DNA from: Leptothoe sp034932105
GTDB lineage: Bacteria; Cyanobacteriota; Cyanobacteriia; Phormidesmidales; Phormidesmidaceae
Assembly: GCF_034932105.1 (NCBI RefSeq)
Contig: NZ_JAYGIG010000006.1
Coordinates: 1 to 64,000, forward strand
Direction: 5' to 3'
DNA length: 64,000 nucleotides
Positions 32,958 to 41,252 of this stretch are shown here, piece after piece. The position numbers and the translations under genes are program-made. Under the pieces are notes generated by a model. It was not told where the DNA came from and ran no database searches. It was given only the letters and a program-made list of their open reading frames with translations. The stretch's first letter is position 1; each line of letters begins with the position of its first letter.

Positions 32958-33302
32958 TTACTGGACTTTAACGGCGGTGCCATAGGCAAAGAGTTCAGCT
33001 GCTCCGGGCGCTACCGAAGAGGTGGCAAATCGAACATTCACAACGGCATTAGCCCCCAGTTGTTCAGCCTCCATGACCATGCGATCAACGGCCTCTTTCC
33101 GTGATTCCTGTAGCAGTTCTGTATAGGCTTTGAGTTCACCCCCAACGATATTTTTAAAGCCCGCTAGAATGTCTTTGCCGACATGCTTAGCGCGAATAGT
33201 GCTGCCCTGCACCAGACCGTAATGCTCGACGATTTCTTTGCCGGGCACGCCTTCTAGGGTGGTCAGAATAATCTTAGAGGAGCGGGCTATGGAGCGTGTC
33301 AT
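32958..33302 (-). CDS. Soluble YbjQ/DUF74 family protein
   Basis: The 114-residue product is a single DUF74 domain with IILTTLEGVPGKEIVEHYGLV, IVGGELKAYTELLQESRKEA and ANAVVNVRFATSSV, all canonical for the YbjQ family. There is no signal or membrane segment. It is the first gene of a three-gene cassette with a membrane-anchored DUF74 and an M48 protease. The start could be ATG 33302 or slightly inside, near ILTTLE, as many relatives begin there. Function is unknown; a chaperone-like or adaptor role for the protease is only an idea. Confidence 0.88.
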   Translation of the reverse strand: MTRSIARSSKIILTTLEGVPGKEIVEHYGLVQGSTIRAKHVGKDILAGFKNIVGGELKAYTELLQESRKEAVDRMVMEAEQLGANAVVNVRFATSSVAPGAAELFAYGTAVKVQ

Positions 33303-33672
33303 GGAAATTCTCCGATAAGTGGTTATTGTGTCTGTTGCGAGGGAGCCAGTTTAATCCTCCGTCGTGGACTGTCCTTGATCAATACAGATCAATACACCGG
33401 GGAGAGAGGAAATTCCGTTCTCACGACCGATGGATTGTTAGGCTCGCTGTTGAGCGTTTTTCAGGCAAGAATATGCCTCTCCCAGGGCATCTGGGCCTGA
33501 TTTTATCTGCTGTTTGATAAGATGCCCAGATGGTTATTAAAGTTGCTTTATCCAAATTTGTGTGAGGGCTGGGCTAATTTAACCCACGGATTAACCTACG
33601 ACCAAGTTGCCAACTGTCGATTTCCCGACCGTAAAACGATTGCTTTGGCTGTAATTTTGGACGTAACAGGGC
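33303..33672. other. Intergenic region upstream of the DUF74-M48 cassette
   Basis: 370 bases. Visible are a tandem GATCAATACA pair (near 33377-33396) in the promoter region of the first DUF74 gene, and an inverted repeat CATCTGGGC (33488-33496) with GCCCAGATG (33524-33532) downstream of the next minus-strand gene that may mark its transcript end. No believable gene. Confidence 0.45.
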
Positions 33673-34059
33673 TTACGGTGTTGATACGCGGCTATTGTCA
33701 AAACTTTGGCAAAAGGTATGGATGCCAGTTTTGCTGACATACAGTGCTACGGGAATGACTAAAAGATTGGGACATTGGCTATTTTCGGTGAGGTATTGGA
33801 CTAGCTCAATGATGCGTTGTTCCCCCAGGTCCGCCCGAAATTGTGGCAGGCAAGCAATGTGTCGATAACGTTTGGCAAATCCCTCAAGCCAACCGTCGTT
33901 TTGGGAGGGTTCTAAGCCCGCCCGCAGGGCTAAGGATAGGGCGGCATCGTTGAGGTCGCCGTCGCAGTCTTCGATTTCGTGGAGCGATCGCAACGCTTCA
34001 GGGTAGTCTGCCAGGCGTTCGATTAATTGAGTGATTTCGATTAAAGGGATGGAGAGCAT
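33673..34059 (-). CDS. Conserved cyanobacterial protein of unknown function
   Basis: The 128-residue product begins LSIPLIEITQLIERLADYPEALRS and contains CDGDLNDAALSLALRAGLEP, resembling a cyanobacterial family known to me only as hypothetical. The N-terminal half looks all-helical; the C-terminal half has the strand-like PNLLVIPVALYVSKTGI. No signal peptide or catalytic motif is evident. ATG 34059 is chosen because the 14 residues before it, up to 34101, are not conserved in character. It follows the GT4 gene on the same strand after 58 bases. Confidence 0.65.
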   Translation of the reverse strand: MLSIPLIEITQLIERLADYPEALRSLHEIEDCDGDLNDAALSLALRAGLEPSQNDGWLEGFAKRYRHIACLPQFRADLGEQRIIELVQYLTENSQCPNLLVIPVALYVSKTGIHTFCQSFDNSRVSTP

Positions 34060-34117
34060 GTAAAGGGGGAAGGAATTAGATACAACAGCTGTGGGCGGCA
34101 CCAGCCGCTGAATACAT

Positions 34118-35215
34118 TCAGCGGTTTTCTATTATTGTCTCAAACCAATTTTCAAAGCGTTGGCCCAGGGCCGGTAAAGAATATTCAGTTTCTGCTTGCT
34201 GACGACAGTGGTAACGGTTGATGGTGGCTAGTTGTTGAATGCTGGCCACTAATCCGTCCACACTATCGGGTTCTACCAACCAGCCGGTTTTGCCATGGTC
34301 GATAATTTCGGCGGGGCCACCGCGACGGTAGGCCACTACCGGTACACCACAGGCCAAGGCTTCAATGGCGACGTTACCAAAGGCCTCTACCCAGCGTGGG
34401 GTCATGAGCAACCCCTGGCAGCGACGGACCGTGGCCTGGAGCTGCTGAGTATTGACAAATCCCAGATACTCCATGGGCGCATTGGGATAGGTGCGTTGAA
34501 TGTTATCCCAATAGGCTGGATTTTCAAGTTTGCCCAGGATTTTCAGGGGTGTTTGGGTTCGCTGGGCGGCAGCAACGGCATCTTCTAAACCTTTTTCAGG
34601 GGAGATGCGGCCTAGCCATACCAGCTCGGGGCCGGGGGTCTGGCAATAGTCATATTGGCTCAGATCAATGGCACTGCTGAGCAATTGCCACGTGAGCCCC
34701 GGGGGAAATGTATCGACCTGGGTTTGGGTGTAGGCCCCCAGGGTACCTGGAAATTTGTCATGCACCTGGGAAATTGCCCGATCCATGACCCAACTGAGGG
34801 AGCCCATGCTGATGAAATGGGCAATGGGGACATCAAAAAATGATGTTAGGTAAAGGGGTAGCCAGTCGTAGGCGAAATTAACGATCAGGTCGTAGCTGTG
34901 CTGTACCCGGTGGGCGTAGTTCCACTGGTTGGCTAGGACGGCGTTATCCACCATGGTGGCTGGAGTGTCTCGGCCCTGAGTTTGGGCGGTGGGTTGAAGG
35001 GTGCCAGGAATTTGGATCAGCTGTGTCCCGTTGATGTGGGAGTTGATGTGGGAGTTGATGTGGGAGCTTTCGGGGGCTGCGATCGCAACCTGATGACCGC
35101 GCTGGGTCAAGGCCGTCAATAAATTCACCACCGTTAACTCTACCCCACCCCCTAATCCCGAACCAAGTGGACCCACAGGGGTAGAGACCAATAATAATTT
35201 CAAGCACCGTGCCAT
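34118..35215 (-). CDS. GT4 glycosyltransferase, resembles tetrahydrobiopterin glucosyltransferase (BGluT)
   Basis: The 365-residue GT-B enzyme opens with LLLVSTPVGPLGSGLGGGVELTVVNL and contains LVWLGRISPEKGLEDA and RWVEAFGNVAIEALACGVPVVAYRRGGPAEII, with the E-x7-E donor motif of GT4. The opening and the MSLS-like block HFISMGSLSWVMD recall the UDP-glucose:tetrahydrobiopterin glucosyltransferase of Synechococcus, which makes a photoprotective pteridine glucoside. Substrate is therefore a good guess, not proof. Around residue 50 a 12-bp tandem repeat encodes SHIN three times, a slippage expansion in a loop. It is followed on the same strand by a conserved unknown. Confidence 0.78.
   Translation of the reverse strand: MARCLKLLLVSTPVGPLGSGLGGGVELTVVNLLTALTQRGHQVAIAAPESSHINSHINSHINGTQLIQIPGTLQPTAQTQGRDTPATMVDNAVLANQWNYAHRVQHSYDLIVNFAYDWLPLYLTSFFDVPIAHFISMGSLSWVMDRAISQVHDKFPGTLGAYTQTQVDTFPPGLTWQLLSSAIDLSQYDYCQTPGPELVWLGRISPEKGLEDAVAAAQRTQTPLKILGKLENPAYWDNIQRTYPNAPMEYLGFVNTQQLQATVRRCQGLLMTPRWVEAFGNVAIEALACGVPVVAYRRGGPAEIIDHGKTGWLVEPDSVDGLVASIQQLATINRYHCRQQAETEYSLPALGQRFENWFETIIENR
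35032..35067. repeat. 12-bp tandem repeat inside the GT4 gene
   Basis: The unit GATGTGGGAGTT occurs three times in a row, the last with one change. It encodes SHIN-SHIN-SHIN in frame and probably sits in a surface loop of the N-terminal Rossmann domain. Confidence 0.8.
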
Positions 35216-35295
35216 GGCTATCGCTTCGATTTAGCCCTATGACCCTACTAGATTATGCCGACGATTATGTCGATTACAGCCTAAATCACCAATGG

Positions 35296-36732
35296 CTAAT
35301 TTTTTAGATTCTCTATTCCATCAGGCAATAGGTCTGGTGTAGGGTGGGAGCCCTCTAATGTGTTGATGGATGATTTGAGCTTAGGAGCCTCGCGAATCCG
35401 GTTGAGCTGTCCCAACGCCCATTCTGCCGTTCGACGCACTTCAGGATCTTCATCCTCCGTTGCATGACCTAGCATCTGACTGATTTGGGTCACCAGATCG
35501 TAGACACGGGTCAAGTCACGGATCGCATTTTTCCGTACATCGGGATTATCATCTTGGAGGGCAATGGCTAGGGCTCGGTTCAGAGGTTTCAAAGAACGAA
35601 TACCGATTTCTGAAAGCGCGGCCAGAATCAGACTTTTTTCCTTGGAGTCAGCATCTACCATGCTGTTGACCAGGTGCTGTACAGCGGAGGAATTACCCCG
35701 CTGACCCAACTCCCAAATTGCTTTCCGCCGTTTGGTCGGATCGGCTACCTGCAAATTTGCCACCAGCTCATCCATCACATCAACCCTTGCTAAACGGGTG
35801 GTAGCACTGGCCGAGGGGGCTGCCGCGATGGTGGATAAGTGATGGGGTATGGGATTAGGTTGGGGTACCCCATGGTCAGTTGAGTTGTGGCTGCTGGGCT
35901 CACCACCGTTGGTGGCTACATGGCCCAGGAAAGATGAGGGGGCGGGAACAGATACATTCCCCTGGGGGACTCCATTGGGAATAACGCCCCAGGGGGACTC
36001 GGAAGAATCATCCTCAGTCCCTGGTTTTGGCCGATTCGATAAAATAAAGCCAATGCCAAAGCTCCCCAGGGCCGCAATCAGTGCTAAGCCTGGCCACAGT
36101 AATCGACCAAGCCCTGGTGATGATGGGGCGTCAGCCGGGGGGGCGTCAGCCGGAGGGGCGTCAGCTGGGGGGTATTCATTAGTCCCATTAGTCGTTTCCT
36201 CAAATGCATTGGCGTTGGTTTCAGGGCTGTCGACGCCGGTTGCTGGTGAAACCTGCTGGCCAATTTCGACTTTTTCAGTTGCCGGATTAGTCTGTCCGTC
36301 CACCCCTGGCTCCCCCGCTGCCGCCGATGAGGCCTCGGGTACACCGGCTTCTTTGTCTGGAGGGCTGTCTGGGGCTGCTTCTGAGGGGAATAGCGGTTGT
36401 CCCCCTTGTCCCCTGATGGTTTGAATGGCCCCTGCCGTTGCTGGTCCATAGATGCCGTCAATGGGACCGTTATAAAACCCGCGCTTTTTTAATTCCTGCT
36501 GGATGGCCTTAATTTCTTCTATCTGCTGCTCAGATGCAGCGCCTTGCAATGGCGAATCGGCGGGAATAGCATCAAAGTTAGGTACCGCCTGGCCCGTATC
36601 AATGGCGGTATTCGGATCAACTGCTGAAGACTGGGCCATGAGCAGGGAGCTGCTCTGGGCGGGCAGACTGCCTACAGGCACTGTGAGGGCTGTCAGGCTG
36701 GTTAAAAATACTAGGGTAGAGCGCCAAATCAT
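35296..36732 (-). CDS. Membrane protein with peptidoglycan-binding domain and HEAT repeats
   Basis: The 478-residue product has a signal peptide (about 1-33), a PG_binding_1 domain (about 70-110, IQQELKKRGFYNGPIDGIYGPATAGAIQTI), and a low-complexity linker with (APPAD)3. A membrane helix (WPGLALIAALGSFGIGFIL, about 212-231) precedes a cytoplasmic C-terminus with HEAT/armadillo repeats (about 315-455: KRRKAIWELGQRG..., NPDVRKNAIRDL, DPEVRRTAEWALGQL). This layout would tie the cell wall to a cytoplasmic protein-binding scaffold. I do not know a characterised homologue. No nearby cell-wall genes support a particular pathway. Confidence 0.75.
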   Translation of the reverse strand: MIWRSTLVFLTSLTALTVPVGSLPAQSSSLLMAQSSAVDPNTAIDTGQAVPNFDAIPADSPLQGAASEQQIEEIKAIQQELKKRGFYNGPIDGIYGPATAGAIQTIRGQGGQPLFPSEAAPDSPPDKEAGVPEASSAAAGEPGVDGQTNPATEKVEIGQQVSPATGVDSPETNANAFEETTNGTNEYPPADAPPADAPPADAPSSPGLGRLLWPGLALIAALGSFGIGFILSNRPKPGTEDDSSESPWGVIPNGVPQGNVSVPAPSSFLGHVATNGGEPSSHNSTDHGVPQPNPIPHHLSTIAAAPSASATTRLARVDVMDELVANLQVADPTKRRKAIWELGQRGNSSAVQHLVNSMVDADSKEKSLILAALSEIGIRSLKPLNRALAIALQDDNPDVRKNAIRDLTRVYDLVTQISQMLGHATEDEDPEVRRTAEWALGQLNRIREAPKLKSSINTLEGSHPTPDLLPDGIENLKN

Positions 36733-37227
36733 AGTTAGTTTTATATCCAGTATCTGCGTCTTGCTATGTACTGCTTAGTATTAGTACGTACTGTTTAGAT
36801 TGACTATTCAGTGGAGCGAACGTAGATGCCTGCTAAATCTATACAATTAAGTCAGACTGCTAAAGCAGACTGTTTTAGCGTTTTTCCTGTGTCATGTTCA
36901 AAGCAGGCTAATCCCATGGGGTTGAGCGAGCTATGGGGGATGACGAGAAACTAAACAGTCATACTGTTGTTTGGATTGACGGACAACAGCGCCGTGCGAT
37001 TAAAAATGATAGTTACTGGACCTTATCTTAACTGTACCCAAAATTCATGGGTCTTTGGCAAAACCGTCATGTCTTAAGTACACGGCCTGCCATAACAGGA
37101 CTTTACTAGCTTGAAGCCAATACTAACTCAAATAGTTGGGTGATACTAAGACTAGTTGTCAAGACTTTTTAGTCTATAGGACATCTATATGAAGGCTGTA
37201 TGTGGCTGGGGCAGCCTAGGCATGTTT
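36733..37227. other. Gene-free region between HEAT protein and DMT transporter genes
   Basis: 495 bases upstream of the HEAT protein gene. A weak hairpin GCTAAA-N9-TTTAGC followed by GTTTTT (36859-36884, plus strand) could end a short transcript. A 32-codon plus-strand frame at 36933-37031 has no clear ribosome site. Otherwise I see nothing. Confidence 0.35.
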
Positions 37228-38358
37228 CTAGGGTGATGATCCATCCGATGATGAATCCACCGGGCTGTGCGATCGCAACCAGTCGGTCAGGGCATTGGCC
37301 AGCTGGGGACTAATTGCTGCAACTACAGTGTGAATGGCTGGCTGGGTCAGGCCTGCCATGGCGGCTTGGGCAATTACAGCCCGCTGATTGACTAAATAAA
37401 TGCTCACCAAGGTCAAGCCCACACCGATCCACTGGACGGTGGTGAGGTTTTCCGACAGCAGTGACATGCTAAAGGTGAGGGCAAAAACAGGGGTGAGAAA
37501 CGTCAGGGCACTGAGGCTGGTCAGATTCCCTTTGGACGCTAAATAGAAAAACACCCCATAGGCAATGGCACTGCCGAACACAGTCGAATATAGGATGGCT
37601 AACCAGCCCTCGGGGGTAATGCCTTGCCACTGGTGGACTTCGGTGTAGGCCGATAGCCCCAGCAGCGGCAGCCCGCCAAAAATCATATGCCAGCCCGTGG
37701 CCACCACAGGGTCCACATGTCGGGCTACATAGGCGATCATCACCGTCCCCACCGCCATGGATAAAGCCGCTAAGAGCATTAACCATTCGCCATGGCCTAG
37801 GAGAACAGCGGGTAAATCTACCCCTTGAAGCCATGGATTGAATAATGCGGTTTCTTGGGCGGGCCATTGCCCGGTGGTCAGGGTAGTGGTCAGACCAGAC
37901 CATGCTTGAAGAATCCAATCGTCGGGCAAACCCAATAGGCTGATGCCCACAATGCCTATAACTAGGCCCAACCATCCTAAGGGGCCAACAATTTCCTTAA
38001 ATAGAAACCGCGCCATGAGCGCGACGGCAATGGGTTGAGAATCAATCATGACTGATCCAAGCCCCGCCCCTGTCCGTTGCAGACCTTCCGCTAAAAAACC
38101 TTGAAATAGGGTGCCATCCACCAGGGCAAAACCGCTGATCCAGGCCCATCCTTGCCAGGTTGTAGGTTGTTTACGGCCCAAAATAGCCGCTACCATCAGC
38201 ACTAATACACCCGCTGGCACTAGCCGCAGCGTGGCTAAAAACAGGGGGGTGGTGGTGGCAATCATGCCCTTCATGGCCACCATGGCTGTTCCCCATAAAA
38301 AGAAAGGGGCAATTAAAAGCAGGGTGGGAGTTTTTTCCGGGTTGAAGGGGGAGGCCAT
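37228..38358 (-). CDS. DMT-superfamily (EamA) transporter
   Basis: The 376-residue product has ten predicted membrane helices in two EamA repeats (LLIAPFFLWGTAMVAMKGMI... and LLAALSMAVGTVMIAYVARHV...). An extra loop of about 40 residues between helices 5 and 6 (WILQAWSGLTTTLTTGQWPAQ...) and a Ser/Asp-rich tail are lineage features. EamA exporters move amino acids, nucleosides or other small metabolites; the substrate cannot be told. The ATG at 38358 is the only good start. It is divergent from sppA. Confidence 0.9.
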   Translation of the reverse strand: MASPFNPEKTPTLLLIAPFFLWGTAMVAMKGMIATTTPLFLATLRLVPAGVLVLMVAAILGRKQPTTWQGWAWISGFALVDGTLFQGFLAEGLQRTGAGLGSVMIDSQPIAVALMARFLFKEIVGPLGWLGLVIGIVGISLLGLPDDWILQAWSGLTTTLTTGQWPAQETALFNPWLQGVDLPAVLLGHGEWLMLLAALSMAVGTVMIAYVARHVDPVVATGWHMIFGGLPLLGLSAYTEVHQWQGITPEGWLAILYSTVFGSAIAYGVFFYLASKGNLTSLSALTFLTPVFALTFSMSLLSENLTTVQWIGVGLTLVSIYLVNQRAVIAQAAMAGLTQPAIHTVVAAISPQLANALTDWLRSHSPVDSSSDGSSP

Positions 38359-38558
38359 TCAGTCACGAAGATATGAATTTATGCGATGGGTTGAGAATGA
38401 GCTAGAGAAATGTTTCGAATATTATAAAGTAATGTTAAGCTCCGGTGACGCTGCTTAACCAGGTTACGGTCTGGTTGGTGTCTGGGGAGCGACGCCAAAG
38501 GTCAACGGGCGTTTATAGTAATCATCTAGACTTGCCGTTGTTTATTGAATTTTTATCT

Positions 38559-39425
38559 ATGATTTGGCCATTCAAGCCACGTTTCCGTAAACAGATTGCC
38601 CGGATCGAAATTTCTGGGGCGATTGCGGGGGGAACCCGGAAGCGAGTGCTGGAAGCCCTTGAAGAGGTGAAAGAGAAGAAATTTCCGGCCTTGCTCCTCC
38701 GGATTGATAGTCCGGGGGGCACGGTGGGTGATTCCCAAGAGATTTACAGTGCCCTGAAGCAGCTGCAAGAAACCGTCAAAATTGTCGCTAGCTTTGGCAA
38801 TATTTCTGCTTCCGGCGGGGTATATATCGGCATGGGGGCCCAGCACATTGTGACCAATCCGGGCACGATTACCGGCAGTATTGGGGTGATTTTGCGGGGG
38901 AATAACCTGGAGCGGCTGCTGGAGAAGATTGGGGTGTCGTTTAAGGTGATCAAGTCGGGCCCCTACAAAGACATTCTGTCCTTTGATCGGGAGTTGACCC
39001 AGTCTGAGCAAACGATTTTGCAGGAGCTGATTGACGTTAGCTACGGACAGTTTGTGTCGACGGTGGCCGAAGCACGAAATTTGAGTGAAGAGACGGTGCG
39101 CGGGTTTGCCGATGGGCGGATTTTTACCGGTTCCCAAGCCCTAGCGCTGGGGGTGGTGGATCGTCTGGGGACGGAAGCGGATGCAAAGCGTTGGGCGGCG
39201 GAGTTGGTCGATCTGGATCCGGACAAGACTGAGGTTTATACCATTGAAGAACGTAAGCCATTTTGGAATAAGCTTTTGTCCGGTAGTCAAGCCAGGCAGG
39301 CGCATGCTGCCTGGATGAGTCCTCGTCTGATGGGCTGGGTGGAGTTTGAGCTAGCCTACCAGGGGATGCCCCTGTGGCTCTATCAATCGCCCGGCACATC
39401 GCTACCGGGGCCCTTTGTTGGATAA
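38559..39425 (+). CDS. sppA: Signal peptide peptidase SppA (short form)
   Basis: The 288-residue S49 protease has LLLRIDSPGGTVGDSQEIY, the nucleophile block NISASGGVYIGMG (Ser85), TITGSIGVI, and the general-base region KSGPYKDILS (Lys137 likely). It corresponds to the small SppA found in cyanobacteria, which digests cleaved signal peptides. No membrane helix is evident at the N-terminus (WPFKPRFRKQIARIEISG), so attachment may be peripheral. ATG 38559 gives a normal start; the 38 residues of open frame upstream are not SppA-like. It is followed after 98 bases by aroH. Confidence 0.93.
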   Translation: MIWPFKPRFRKQIARIEISGAIAGGTRKRVLEALEEVKEKKFPALLLRIDSPGGTVGDSQEIYSALKQLQETVKIVASFGNISASGGVYIGMGAQHIVTNPGTITGSIGVILRGNNLERLLEKIGVSFKVIKSGPYKDILSFDRELTQSEQTILQELIDVSYGQFVSTVAEARNLSEETVRGFADGRIFTGSQALALGVVDRLGTEADAKRWAAELVDLDPDKTEVYTIEERKPFWNKLLSGSQARQAHAAWMSPRLMGWVEFELAYQGMPLWLYQSPGTSLPGPFVG

Positions 39426-39523
39426 TTACGGTGCAAGGATGGGTTTAATCTAGCCCTAGAAGAGCTAATCTAGCTAAGGAATTGGCTAGATGCCAGTCGA
39501 GCATTGTATGGGGGATAGGTAAC

Positions 39524-39922
39524 ATGTCGCAGGGGGATAGGGGTGACTGGCGATTGCGGGCGATTCGAGGGGCGACCACCGTACCCGAAAATTCAATCGC
39601 GGCCATGACGGATGCGGTGAAAGAGCTGTTGGATGCCTTAGAGGCGAATAATCCGATTACGCCGGATGACATGGTAAGTGTCACCTTTTCGGTGACGTCG
39701 GATTTAAACGCAATTTTCCCAGCTGCGATCGCACGCCAGCGCCCCTGTTGGGACACCGTACCCCTACTAGACGTGCAGCATATGCATGTGGCGGGTAGCC
39801 TCCCCATGTGTATTCGCTTTTTGATCCATGGTTATATGGCTATCCCCCAGGCTGAGATTTACCATCCCTACCTGAGGGGAGCCAGTGGATTGAGGCCTGA
39901 CTGGGCGAGTGTGACGGCCTAA
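39524..39922 (+). CDS. aroH: Chorismate mutase, AroH type
   Basis: The 132-residue product has WRLRAIRGATTVPENS at the N-terminus with the active-site Arg, VTFSVTSDLNAIFPAAIAR, and CIRFLIH near the C-terminus, all as in monofunctional AroH of Bacillus type. It converts chorismate to prephenate for phenylalanine and tyrosine, and indirectly for homogentisate and tocopherol. It folds as a trimeric pseudo-barrel and lacks a regulatory domain. ATG 39524 is chosen because the family begins here; the frame upstream to 39482 is not conserved. Confidence 0.94.
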   Translation: MSQGDRGDWRLRAIRGATTVPENSIAAMTDAVKELLDALEANNPITPDDMVSVTFSVTSDLNAIFPAAIARQRPCWDTVPLLDVQHMHVAGSLPMCIRFLIHGYMAIPQAEIYHPYLRGASGLRPDWASVTA

Positions 39923-39933
39923 TAAAGACGGGG

Positions 39934-39979
39934 TCAAAAACGTGGGGGATTTTGCATGCAAAATCCCCCACGTTTTTGA
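39934..39979. terminator. 46-bp perfect palindrome, bidirectional terminator
   Basis: The two arms (39934-39956 and 39957-39979) are exact complements with GCATGC at the centre. The GC-rich core CGTGGGGGATTTTGC is flanked by A5/T5, so a T-tract follows the hairpin on both strands. It lies between the convergent aroH and crtR genes. Confidence 0.9.
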
Positions 39980-39983
39980 TGGA

Positions 39984-40877
39984 TCAATTTTTGTGATGAA
40001 AGCGGATACCCAGGAAAATATCATACACAAATCCCCAAAAGTCCTTCCGCTGATTCAGACCTAGGGATTGGGGAGAGCCCTTCTCGTCCAATAAAGGCTT
40101 CATGAGCTCGTAGGCTGGCTTGTACTTATACCAGGGAATGGAGGGCCACAAATGATGAACCAGGTGATAGTTCTGCCCCATGATCAGCAGGTTCAATAGG
40201 CGACCTGGATAGACCCGCGCGTTTTTCCAACGATTCTTTTCTTGGAAGGGACGGTGAGGCAGGTAGTCGAAAAACAACCCCAGGGCTACACCCACCACCA
40301 AGGCTGGCGCAAACCAGTAGTTGGCAAAATAGGGCAAAAAATCAAACCGCCAAGCCGAGTAAATCAACCCGGCAAAGGTCAAACGGCTTAAAAACCATTC
40401 CCAGAGCTCATACTTTTTCCACAGCCGCCGCTGGAAGAAGTAAATTTCATGGTAGAAAAACCGCGGCGCGATTAGCCATAGAGGACCACAGGTGGACACA
40501 AAGTGATCGGGGTCATTCTCTGGATCGTTGACATTGGCGTGGTGTTGTAAATGCACCCGGGTGAACACGGGGAAGGTGAACCCCAGCATGAGGGCGCTGC
40601 CATGACCCAACACCGCATTGACAATTCGGTTGCTGTGGGCTGAATTGTGGGATGCATCATGGATGACCGTACCTACTAGGTGTAGGGCCACCGTATTTAA
40701 AACAAAACAAACCCAATGGGGAAAGCTCCAGGAAAAATACCCAAACGTTGCCACAATCACCAATGCAACTGCACCAACGAATATGAGTAGATCCGGGCTG
40801 ACGCCACCATCTGCGTCTAAAAGATCCTTGGGTACTCTTCTGCGCACCGCCGAAGGACGTGTTGCCACCGAAACCAC
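39984..40877 (-). CDS. crtR: Beta-carotene hydroxylase CrtR
   Basis: The 297-residue membrane di-iron enzyme has the histidine boxes HDASHN, HLQHHANVNDPENDPDH and YHLVHHLWPSIPWYKY, and four hydrophobic segments. This is the desaturase-like CrtR of cyanobacteria, which adds 3-hydroxyl groups to beta-carotene (to zeaxanthin) and to deoxymyxoxanthophyll. The C-terminus ends near FVYDIFLGIRFHHKN. It is convergent with aroH and shares a 375-base divergent region with pyk. Confidence 0.95.
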   Translation of the reverse strand: MVSVATRPSAVRRRVPKDLLDADGGVSPDLLIFVGAVALVIVATFGYFSWSFPHWVCFVLNTVALHLVGTVIHDASHNSAHSNRIVNAVLGHGSALMLGFTFPVFTRVHLQHHANVNDPENDPDHFVSTCGPLWLIAPRFFYHEIYFFQRRLWKKYELWEWFLSRLTFAGLIYSAWRFDFLPYFANYWFAPALVVGVALGLFFDYLPHRPFQEKNRWKNARVYPGRLLNLLIMGQNYHLVHHLWPSIPWYKYKPAYELMKPLLDEKGSPQSLGLNQRKDFWGFVYDIFLGIRFHHKN

Positions 40878-41252
40878 AGTTATACTCCTTCACACCTATG
40901 TTTCGAAGTATACGCTACCTAGCGGGCATAATAAAGTTTTGTGACGTTATCTCATATACCCCTAACCTTGTTTGAGCTATATTGCTGGCTACATTGCCGC
41001 CACATGGTCAAAAAATATGTCCTAGCCTGAGGTGCCGTGAATTTGTCTAGGGCTGTCTGTAAAATTTGGCATTGGTTTGGCATCTAAGTTGATTTTTGGG
41101 TGCATTCCGGCCAGAAGTGTGGGCTTTATGCTTAAGGCAGGACATTGCAACTCTAAGGTGAAGCCGAGGGGATAGGTGGAGCGGAAACGAGTCCAGACAT
41201 GATAGTATCCGGTGGTTTATTAACCCACTGTCACTAGCCTACGGACAGCACT
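40878..41252. promoter_or_regulatory. Divergent control region of crtR and pyk
   Basis: 375 bases between divergent starts, with no coding frame. The crtR-proximal part is AT-rich. I could not pick a convincing -10/-35 pair or a known operator. Confidence 0.4.

Noticed and set aside
33522..33737. 71-codon plus-strand frame
   Set aside because: Its end runs antisense into the conserved minus-strand gene at 33673-34059, there is no Shine-Dalgarno, and composition is not coding-like.
36933..37031. 32-codon plus-strand frame starting MGDDEKLNSH
   Set aside because: Too short to judge, with no good Shine-Dalgarno and no recognised family; not reported as a gene.
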